40,155 bases of DNA, taken from Paraphysomonas bandaiensis (Eukaryota; Chrysophyceae). The notes under the pieces are model-generated. The model was not told the origin of the DNA and did not search any database. It saw only the letters and a list, made by a program, of their open reading frames with translations. Numbering within the stretch: the stretch's first letter is position 1; every line of letters starts with the position of its first letter. A program made the position numbers and the translations under genes. The stretch lies in the NCBI GenBank assembly GCA_965644295.1, contig CBFFRP010000320.1, positions 1-40,155 of the forward strand, in the 5' to 3' direction. Positions 31,766-40,155 of the stretch are shown one piece after another.

Positions 31766-33356
31766 TGGTAGCGAGCGAGGAGGAGAGAAGGAGGATAGAG
31801 GAGTAGTCCCACAGTTTAATGAGAGCAATGTTGAACAATGGATTGAAGACTTCGAAACGTTCCTCATGAGGAAAGAGCAAAGTGAGGTAGCGGTGGAGCC
31901 ACCACCGAAGGAAAGCGACTTCGGGGAACAGCCACTCACGTTAATGGAGGAGAAGTCTTACAGACAGGCTGTGAAGAAGCACTGGAAGGCGAATGCCATA
32001 GCGTATTCGTACTGCAGAGAGGCAGTGCAAACATCTTCGAAGGCGCTTCAGAAATTCCATCTTCTACATAAAGGGTTCAAGGCTGATGGAAAAGGAAGCA
32101 ACAGGTTTAAGGCGCATAATATGATTGATGAGTTGAAGAAGTGCTTTGCTGGAGGGAAGCAAAACAAGATCAGTGAGCTGTGGACTCAGTATGGCTCTTT
32201 CCGTATGCGTCCGGAGAAGACTGCGAAGGACTATATAATACGGTTTGAAATACTGCTGAAAGAGCTACAGGAGCAGCAGCAGGACATATCGGAGCTCTCA
32301 AAAATAACACGGATACGAGAAGGTCTGTTAAATAAGGAATATGCTCCTTTGAATGTTGCTTTGTACTTTATGCCTGATGATGTGGATTATGCAACATTAT
32401 CAGGGAAGATAGAACGGTATGATGATACCATTCCTGGAAGGATTGCGTTAGAGCGGAAACGCAAGAAGGTGGAGGAGCTGAATTTCATTGAAAAGAGCAA
32501 ACGGTCTCGAACAGAACGGGATAAGCGTAAGAAGGGCAATTGTAGATATTGCAGGAAAGAAGGAATTCCTCATAGCCATTCAACTGAACAGTGCAGGAGG
32601 AAGCAGAGGAAGAAGGATGAAGAGATATCAGGGCAGCGTTCTGGAAGTGCTGAGTATACGGGATGCAGAAATTGCAAGTCTCTGGAACATTTTGCTGCTT
32701 ATTGTCCAACGACGAAGAAAAAGCAAGAGGAGAGAAAGGGAAGAATCATGGTAGGAAGCTGGACAAAAGGCTGCGCTGACAGTAGAGAATATACGGCGTG
32801 GAGAACCAGCAGATTTCTCTGATGAAGATGAAGCTAATATGATCGAGGATGTTATGAAATTGTCATGCAATATACATGAAACGAATATATGTAGTGTAAA
32901 TGATGACATGCATTATACGTATATTGACACCTGCTGTTCATCATCGATGTTCTTGATGAATGATGTGAACATGCTTGATACTCATATGAATACATCAAAG
33001 GTGATAAACGGCTCTAAGAAGGGATCAGAGATTCATATCACAAGTGTGGGTTCCCGTGGAGCATGGAGAGACATAGAAATTTCAGATCAGATCAATCAAT
33101 GCCTGTGCTCCGGACGTAAGCTGAACGAAATGGGCTATCGATTCACGGTGTGGTATGGGATCCAAATTTATGACTGTAATACTGGTGAGCTGGTACTGGA
33201 GGGACCCATGAAGAATGGAATGACTGCAGTTCCAACTCAGCAGCTGTTGGAGCTTCCAGATGTGTCTACACCGAGTAATTGTAAAGTAAATCCTAGCGAT
33301 AGGACTGGTGAGGACGAGCTGGAATTGCTGCATCGGAGAGCGGGTCACTTCAACAA
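31749..33356 (+). pseudogene. Copia copy 2 gag-protease-pre-integrase remnant
   Basis: About three quarters identical at protein level to copy 1. Gag runs in one frame to 32822, but small indels near 32745-32780 move the homologous frame, and protease and pre-integrase continue in another (from about 32785 and clearly from 32839). The protease again reads YIDTCCSSSMFL. Gag has two knuckles: an extra CRYCRKEG...HSHSTEQC (C-x2-C-x8-H-x4-C) before the CRNC one, which copy 1 lacks. The copy is cut at HRRAGHFN by the gypsy element. Anything right of the gypsy element, including the other LTR, lies beyond the window. Confidence 0.9.
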
Positions 33357-33800
33357 TGTAACGCAGTACTGGTTATTTTCTGCGTTGGTAGTAGTATTAT
33401 ATGTTACTCTTCTGTTGTACTCTCTAACACGTACAGAGTGTTTTCGTATTTTCAGTTTTCAGTTACATATTCAGTTTCTACTTTTTCAGTGTATACACGG
33501 AGTGTTGAAGCTGTACATACGTACCGGATAAAATACTTCTGATCTGGTGTGTTGTGTGCTGAAGTGAAATGCTGAACATGATGTTGTATGTGTGTGTTAC
33601 TGTAGAGTTGTATAGCAGTGTTACTCACTTTTCTATTACACGTTTTAAATAACGATTTATTTAAATTCTTTCGCGGTTTGCGTCTGAGTTGAGGAACATC
33701 ACCCGCTGGTGAGTTCAACAGTGTAGCAGCCCGCTGGCGTGCACTTAAAATCTTTTTAAAACGTTATAGATCAGTGTTGTTTTTTTGTGAGCATACGTTG
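33357..33800 (+). repeat. 5' LTR of the gypsy element (part confirmed against the 3' LTR)
   Basis: Matches 39712-40155. The true right end is not resolved because the 3' copy leaves the window; it lies somewhere between 33800 and the gag ATG at 33897. A perfect 18-bp palindrome, GTTGTTCTTAAGAACAAC, lies at 33797-33814. Confidence 0.88.
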
Positions 33801-33896
33801 TTCTTAAGAACAACTACAGTAATATTACTCTGTTGATAAGAACAATACATTAAACATTCATTGTGTTATTGAGCCCTTTGAACTGTTTTAAGAGTC

Positions 33897-35513
33897 ATGG
33901 AGCCTGCAGAAGGAGATGCGAAGACAGAGCTTACTCTGGAAGACTTGATGCAGTATATGCGTGAGCAACGTGAGTATATGGAGCAGCGTTTCGGTGGTAT
34001 AGAACAACGTTTTGGTGATATAGAGCAGCGTTTTCATCAGCAACAGGCGTTCAATGAGCATGTTCAACGGAGTCTTGAGGAGATCAATCAGAGGAGATCT
34101 GGAAGGTCATCGAGAGCTAATTCAGAAATTATACAAGTTGATCAGCTTTCGGAGATACCGTTTGAAGAGTCTAAATTAGATGGTCATGGGAATGGTGAAC
34201 AGCCTGTAGCTGCAACTATTGAGCGACGTGAGCAGCAGTATATTGACCCTGAGTTGTTGCATACGCGCATAGAGAATGCTGTGCGTGAGGGTGTATTGAA
34301 TGCTACTCAAGCTCTCAGGAGTGAAGAGGAGCGACCACCGGTCAGACCTAAACGTCAGACTATTCAGGAAGCACTTCGTGAAATTGATCGTCAACCGAAG
34401 GCTAAAGTTACGTTGACCAAAGAAGATGATTCATACCTGGAGATAAGGTTGTCGGAAATTACTTTAGATGGGTTTTTGGTTTTCTTGGAACGAATTGCTG
34501 AGTTTGAGAAATGTCGTGACAATGGACCAATTCCTTCTGTGTTTACATTGTTGGAAGGCAGGGCTAAGGAAATGATTAGGTTTACGTTGATGGAATTATA
34601 TCCTGATGATTATACTGAACCTTTGGAATGCATAGATGCAAGTGTAACGCGAGTTATTGAGGCAGCGAAGTATCAGTTCAGACCTTTGGATATGATGGAT
34701 TTTAATTCGATGTTGCTTGAGTCGTGTTTGCCGTACAGAGTAACAATGGACAAGTTGGAGGATTTTCGTCGAGTTGATGAGGATCTTTGTATTTTGGAAA
34801 CGAAGTTCAATCAGCGGTATGATTTCTTGGAGGAGGCTGCTAAGATGAACAAACTTGATGAGAGTATACCTTTAGTAACGACTAAGAGAGGTGGTTCGTT
34901 GGAACAGTGGATGAGTCTTATTCCGGCGTGTATGAGAGATACTACTAAGAGACTTATGAGGTCGGAAAATTTCCCTTCAGTAAAAGCTTTTCTGAAAGAA
35001 TTCTTTAAGCAGTTGAAGATTACTAGGGATTTGTCTTTAAAATATAATCAATTCAGAAGTCGTTTTAATTTTCGAACAAAATCGTCTGCGGTAGATAAGC
35101 GACTACACCAAATTGAGCAACAAGTTTCTGACTCAGAATCTGTTAGTGATGAGGAGCAAAACGTACTGAAACATGAAGAAGATTTGTATGCGGCTGAGGT
35201 ATTGAAATCTTCCCCATGTTTTAGAGAATTGACGCAAGATGGTGGGTGCAAAGATAAGTCATGTAAATTTTCACATGATAAAGCTGTTTTGACGGAAGCT
35301 CTTAAGAAGATGACTGAAAGAGTGGGATTAACAGTAATGCCCAAACCAAGTATTAATGCACCACCTCAACGTCGATACAGTAATTCTCCAGCTCAATTGA
35401 AAAGATATCCTGGGGATAGAAAGCGTCCTGGTGATGTACGTATTCTTACCAGAGATCAACCTGATGTTGAAGAGGATCAACAAGGGGATGACAATCCTTT
35501 GGATGACCTTTGA
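33897..35513 (+). CDS. Gypsy gag with a CCCH-type zinc finger
   Basis: 538 aa ending at TGA 35511-35513. The N-terminus (about 10-75) has heptad-like repeats (EQRFGGIEQRFGDIEQRF), likely a coiled coil. The middle (about 165-390) is the capsid-like helical region. Near residues 441-460 a C-x9-C-x4-C-x3-H motif (CFRELTQDGGC, then KDKSCKFSH) replaces the usual retroviral CCHC knuckle; this spacing is that of CCCH RNA-binding fingers. The tail is basic then acidic. The stop is followed in the same frame by pol without another stop, so readthrough is the likely route to Gag-Pol. Confidence 0.85.
   Translation: MEPAEGDAKTELTLEDLMQYMREQREYMEQRFGGIEQRFGDIEQRFHQQQAFNEHVQRSLEEINQRRSGRSSRANSEIIQVDQLSEIPFEESKLDGHGNGEQPVAATIERREQQYIDPELLHTRIENAVREGVLNATQALRSEEERPPVRPKRQTIQEALREIDRQPKAKVTLTKEDDSYLEIRLSEITLDGFLVFLERIAEFEKCRDNGPIPSVFTLLEGRAKEMIRFTLMELYPDDYTEPLECIDASVTRVIEAAKYQFRPLDMMDFNSMLLESCLPYRVTMDKLEDFRRVDEDLCILETKFNQRYDFLEEAAKMNKLDESIPLVTTKRGGSLEQWMSLIPACMRDTTKRLMRSENFPSVKAFLKEFFKQLKITRDLSLKYNQFRSRFNFRTKSSAVDKRLHQIEQQVSDSESVSDEEQNVLKHEEDLYAAEVLKSSPCFRELTQDGGCKDKSCKFSHDKAVLTEALKKMTERVGLTVMPKPSINAPPQRRYSNSPAQLKRYPGDRKRPGDVRILTRDQPDVEEDQQGDDNPLDDL
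35511..35513 (+). other. In-frame TGA between gag and pol (candidate readthrough stop)
   Basis: CTT TGA GCA separates gag from pol in the same frame. The seven codons between TGA and the first pol ATG (35535) are open. This layout is known for stop-suppressing retroviruses and some LTR retrotransposons. Re-initiation at 35535 is the alternative. Confidence 0.55.
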
Positions 35514-38500
35514 GCACAATCACTGATAGCGGCTATGCGAGATTACAATGATACTTCCAGCAGATTTCGCAATGCTGTACATAGGCAAGGAATGATAATA
35601 AATAATTGTGGTGATAAGATTAATGTGGAAATGGTTTTATTTGATTCCGGATCATCTTCGGATAATTTTATTTCATCAAATTTTGTTAAGAAGTGTGGGG
35701 ACAAATTGTTAAAAGATATGGTACATAAAAAGTTGAGGGTTAAAGTAGCAGACGGACATCAGATTGAACTTAAAGGATATATTCCTGTTACAATTGCTTT
35801 TGAAGATGAGGGTAAGACCTACAAAGCACAACTTTCACTGTATGTTTTGGACGGTTTGGCAAAGGATATTATTATAGGATTACCGGCAATCTGTGAGCAT
35901 TTTTCCGAGTTATTTATGAACATGATTAAGAAAGCATCACTGAGTGCGGAGCAATCAGTTAATTTAAATGAGATAGAAATTCTTGCCAATATTGGTGAAG
36001 ACATTGACGAACTTAGGAGATATATGTCGTCAGGACCAGTGTGTGATCCTTGGGAAAATCCAATTCCAGAACAGTCAGAGGAAGATGATATGATTCCCGA
36101 ACCATGTAGTTTTGGAAGTTTAGTGACATTTTTGGAACAGTCAGTGGATGAGGCTAGGGAGAAATATTTTAGTGAACTAGAATCAAAAGTACATCCTGAT
36201 TTCGCTCAACAAACTGATATATTGAGAGTCTTGAGAGAGGATGCAGTTGACGTCTTTGTTCCTAGAGAGTGGACTGGAATTCAGCATGTTCCTGAGTTAA
36301 AATTAAAGGTGAAAAGTACTATTCCTGATAGAATTAAACCAAAGAATATGAGAAGAATACCACCTATGTTATATGAACGTACTAAGGAGGAGTTCAATAG
36401 GATGTGTGGATACTTTTATCGTCCCAGTACGAGTCCTTATGCATCACCAATAGTAGTAGCACCCAAGGCTACGAAACCTTTTATTCGAATATGTGGTGAT
36501 TACAGGCGTGTTAATTTAGAAATTGAAAGTCCGCATTATCCCATACCAGATGTTATAAAAGAATTACATAAAGCAGCTGGGTATAAGGTGTTCATTGATT
36601 TAGATATATGTAATGCGTTCCATGGTATTAGACTTCATGAATCAGTTTCAGCACTGTTGTCAGTTCAAACTCCATGGGGCCAGTTCGAACCAAAGTTTAT
36701 ACCAGAGGGAGTTTCTCCGGCAAGTGGAGTTTTGATGCATGTAGTGTCTGATATTTTCAATGAATTCTCAGAGTGGATGGTAGTGATATTTGACAACTTA
36801 CTGGTGTTAGCGTATGATTATCAGGATGCTATTGAGAAATTCAAGAAGGTCATTAAAAAATGTACTTATTATAATGTCGTGTTGAAATTGTCGAAAAGCA
36901 AATTTGGCTATTCATCAGTGGAATTTTTCGGCTATCTCTGCAAGGACAACACTTACCAATTAACTGAGGCCCGAAAATTATCAGTAACTGCAATTGAATT
37001 TCCAGAAGGGAAAAATAAGACGAAACAAATGCAGAGATTCCTGGGAGCGGCAATATATTTTAAACCTTTTATTCCGTTATATAGTGACCTTACTCATAAG
37101 TTACATGACATGACGAAGAAGAATTTTGACTGGAATGAGAATGGTTGGAAAGTAAATTACAGGGAGGAATTTAGTAGATTTAAAGAGGCGATTTTAAAAT
37201 CTCTTACTCTGTATCATCCTGACTACTCTTTAAGATGGATCTTGATGACAGATGCTTCGTTTTATGCATGTGGGGGTGTGTTGTTACAAATTTTCATTGA
37301 TGCCAATGGTCAAGAATTCTATCAAGTAATTGCAATGGTGTCGAAGAAATTTTCGGAACCAACATTGAAGTGGTCCACTATTGACAAGAGGAGTGTTTTG
37401 GAATATTCTTTTGTGTATATGCCTTGTCGTATTATTTGAGAGGTAAAAAGTTCACGATCATGACGGATCACGCCAATCTTAAATGGATGGAAGTTTCGGT
37501 TGTTGACAGAATAGTACGCATGCGGATGTTTATACAGAATTTCAATTTCGACTTGCTTCACTTCAAGGGAAAATTAAATAGATTTGCTGATTGGTTATCT
37601 CGTAAGGATCAGGAATCGGCTGTGGCTCATGTTATGTTATTGTCTGTTTGTATGGAATGTTTTCCAGAAGAAAGTGTCGCATGTGGTGAAGTAGTCATGT
37701 TTGAAAATACGGACTTACTACCAGATGATCAGCTTATTGAGCTTAACCAAGTAGGGGAATGGAGTTCAGAAACCGACGATGTAGCTTGTTATTCAGTGTT
37801 CCCAGCTGAGATACTTGCAGCTTTAGATGAACTAGCGGCTCAGGGTATAAAACCTAGTTCACCCAAAGAGGCGTTCGACTTAGTACACAATGGTCGGATA
37901 GGTCACCATGGAGTTAAACGAACATGGTTAAAGCTGAGTAAGGTATTTCCAGGTCACAAGTTAACCACAGAGGTGATACAAGATTTCATAGATCGGTGTC
38001 CCATTTGTCAGAAGTTCAATGCGGGAATGAGCGCTTCCTTGCAGGCACCTATCAGAGCTTTAGACTCCGAGCATTGTAGACATTACGTAGGATTTGACAC
38101 ACTCTCTGTGTCTCCTCCTGACAAGAAAGGGCATTGTTGCATCCATGTTGTAAAGCAATTGCCATCGCGTTTGGTTGGTCTGTATCCAGCAACTGATTAC
38201 ACGGCAGTTGGAGTAGCGCGAGCGTTGTTTTCTTATTTCGTGACGTACGGAATATCGGAAGTGTTAATTTCAGACCCAGGTTCGAATATTACAGCAGAGG
38301 TTGTTCAGTTATTGTTAAAATGGTTTGGCGTGCGTTTTCGAATGTCTTTGACAGATAGACATGAGTCCAACATGGTGGAGAGAACTCATAGAGAGACATT
38401 ACGATTTCTAAGTGCTCTTGTACATGATGAAAGGTTGCAAGATTGCTGGGGAGAGCCGGAGTGCTATATGGTAATCCAGTTCATACTGAATGATGAAATA

Positions 38501-39481
38501 AGTAGCGAAACGGGATTGTCACCTTTTGAGTTTACATTTGGTACAATAGACAAACCTTATTTCAAATTGTCAGATGCTGTGTCAGATTCGGTTGATACTA
38601 CGGAATATTTATCTCTTATAAATCAGAATTTGAGAACTATACGTGAGATTGCATGTGATGTCCAACGCAAGATCCAAGCAAAGAGAAAATCCAAAACACC
38701 TCCGGAGACCTTAACGGAATATCAACCCGGACAGCTTGTTTTATTCCAACCAAATTCTTCGAAATTTAAACCGTCAAAACTATATCCTAGATTTAAAGGT
38801 CCATACGAGGTTGTCTCTACGTACAAAGCAGATATCACCTGTACACATATTGTAATGCGATTTGAGGTAGTCTTTCATATGTCTTGGCTTAAACCATTTT
38901 TTGGTACTCATGATGAGGCATTTCGCATTGCTTTAGTAGACTATAACCAGTATGAAGTGCGAAAAATTGTGGCGTATCGGGGAGATCCTGAAAAGAGATC
39001 TACTATGGATTTTCTCGTATTATTTAGTGATGATTCACAAGTGTGAATTCCATACAATTCCGATCTTGCAACCGCACGGGCTTTCCAGCAGTATTGTAAA
39101 GACGTTCCTGCGTTGTTTCCACTTTTATTTTCTGCTAAGGAAGCTAAAGAACAACGACTACGAATGCGGAAACAGCAGATTGATGGAGTTCAACCAGGCC
39201 AAGAGGTGTACATCAACCTACGAGCTTGGGGAGCAGATTTCTACGATGCATTGTCTTTACCGGATTGCTATGTCACAAATTATGTAGTATTATGCCGTTA
39301 TAAACGATGGGCAGGCAAACGCCGTCTACGCATCGATTTATACTGCCCACTCTTCGACACTACCTATGAATGGAGTGCGTATGACGTTTACTGCTATGGA
39401 CTATGCTTCGACTTCAATCCGTCTACTATGGTGCTTGTCGATGCGGAGTTTTGCAAGAGTTTTCCTGATATACTCTTGTAA
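35514..39481 (+). pseudogene. Gypsy pol: protease, RT, RNase H, integrase, chromodomain-like tail (two lesions)
   Basis: Protease LFDSGSSSDNF is near 35638. The reverse transcriptase has FIRICGDYRRVN and FIDLDICNAFHGI, but its catalytic box is VVIFDNLLV, with FDN at 36789-36797 where YxDD is expected. RNase H begins WILMTDASFYACGGVL. A TA dinucleotide gain near 37416-37420 shifts the frame, and the domain resumes as YYLRGKKFTIMTDHANLKW. Integrase follows with an HHCC site (GRIGHHG ... CPICQ) and core GFDTL, SDPGSN, NMVERTHRE (D-x34-E by my count). A chromodomain-like stretch (YEVRKIVAYRGD ... DFLVLFSDD) is cut by an in-frame TGA at 39044-39046 where a Trp is expected. The same frame then stays open to TAA at 39479-39481, about 145 codons I do not recognise. 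As it stands this copy cannot make full-length Pol without recoding. Confidence 0.88.
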
Positions 39482-39694
39482 ACAGGTTTTATTCTTCTAT
39501 TATATTATATGATAATATTTGCAATATTCTTTTATTTCTATTATAATACTACCTTGTCTATCTAGTGTATTCTCAATATCTGTTTAAATCTGATTTTGTT
39601 TGTTTATACTTAGAATGACGCTATCTATTATGGCCGATTTAAGTATTTGCATACATAAATCACAGTCTGTATTCACAATCTAATTTCTCCAGCT

Positions 39695-39708
39695 GGGGGG
39701 AAAGAGGG
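39695..39708 (+). other. Polypurine tract of the gypsy element
   Basis: GGGGGGAAAGAGGG lies three bases before the 3' LTR start, the normal place for plus-strand priming. Confidence 0.75.
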
Positions 39709-39711
39709 TAG

Positions 39712-40155
39712 TGTAACGCAGTACTGGTTATTTTCTGCGTTGGTAGTAGTATTATATGTTACTCTTCTGTTGTACTCTCTAACACGTACAGAGTGTTTTC
39801 GTATTTTCAGTTTTCAGTTACATATTCAGTTTCTACTTTTTCAGTGTATACACGGAGTGTTGAAGCTGTACATACGTACCGGATAAAATACTTCTGATCT
39901 GGTGTGTTGTGTGCTGAAGTGAAATGCTGAACATGATGTTGTATGTGTGTGTTACTGTAGAGTTGTATAGCAGTGTTACTCACTTTTCTATTACACGTTT
40001 TAAATAACGATTTATTTAAATTCTTTCGCGGTTTGCGTCTGAGTTGAGGAACATCACCCGCTGGTGAGTTCAACAGTGTAGCAGCCCGCTGGCGTGCACT
40101 TAAAATCTTTTTAAAACGTTATAGATCAGTGTTGTTTTTGTGTGAGCATACGTTG
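39712..40155 (+). repeat. 3' LTR of the gypsy element, truncated by the window end
   Basis: Same as 33357-33800 except one base. The window ends at ACGTTG, inside the counterpart of the palindrome seen at 33797-33814. Confidence 0.92.

Larger units (their letters stand above)
33357..40155 (+). mobile_element. Ty3/gypsy chromovirus-like retrotransposon, 3' LTR cut by window edge
   Basis: LTRs start TGTAACGCAG at 33357 and 39712. Over the 444 bp seen of both I find one difference (a T/G near 33787). Order gag, protease, reverse transcriptase, RNase H, integrase, chromodomain-like tail. It inserted into copia copy 2. A purine-rich tract (GGGGGGAAAGAGGG, 39695-39708) precedes the 3' LTR. Nearly identical LTRs mean recent insertion, yet pol carries a frameshift and an internal stop. 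Confidence 0.93.

Noticed and set aside
33452-33718. Minus-strand 88-codon frame found again at 39807-40073
   Set aside because: The identity arises because both lie in the gypsy LTRs; no domain or start signal supports a gene.

Overview
This is a eukaryotic nuclear segment. Every host gene except the transposons carries short spliceosomal introns (about 44-180 bp, GT...AG, donors often GTATGT/GTAAGT). There is no operon structure, no bacterial promoter or ribosome-binding signal, and no recognisable rRNA or tRNA gene. The gene content suggests a free-living or parasitic protist: a Pro/Ser/Thr-repeat surface protein of a style common in stramenopiles, a U-box/vWA/Hint protein, a MATE transporter, two sulfotransferases, and Ty1/copia, Ty3/gypsy and LINE retrotransposons. 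I cannot fix the lineage from sequence alone. All exon models were read by hand from splice signals, reading frame and family motifs.

Layout. 1-1128 holds no gene I can support. 1129-3902 (minus) is a 13-exon gene that fuses an aspartyl/asparaginyl beta-hydroxylase-type domain to a PAPS-dependent sulfotransferase domain. It diverges from a two-exon MATE transporter (4127-5833, plus). A complete Ty1/copia element with identical 293-bp LTRs and a 5-bp target duplication lies at 6322-11777, followed by a small hAT-like MITE (11833-11983). 12284-17492 (minus) encodes a signal peptide, about 28 copies of a 45-residue Pro/Ser/Thr repeat, one membrane span and a cytoplasmic tail. It diverges from a 12-exon U-box/vWA/Hint gene (18040-21507, plus). 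A cytosolic-type sulfotransferase (23124-24494) and a degenerate protein kinase (26667-28513) follow. The 5' end of the kinase gene is also present as an inverted, truncated copy just upstream.

From 28803 to the right edge is a nest of transposons. A second, decayed copia copy has its 5' LTR split by a 5'-truncated LINE (13-bp target duplication). Its gag-pol region is split by a Ty3/gypsy chromovirus-like element whose 3' LTR runs off the window.

The most unusual points are: the hydroxylase-sulfotransferase fusion; an antizyme-like TCC-TGA stop at which a +1 shift would join the integrase and reverse-transcriptase halves of the intact copia element; a gag/pol junction in the gypsy element consisting of one in-frame TGA; a gypsy reverse transcriptase with FDN at the usual YxDD position; a copia protease with DTC in place of DSG/DTG in both copies; and a kinase with HRE in place of HRD. 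All six host genes in the window end in TAA or TAG, while the TGA codons sit at the odd recoding-like positions in the transposons.
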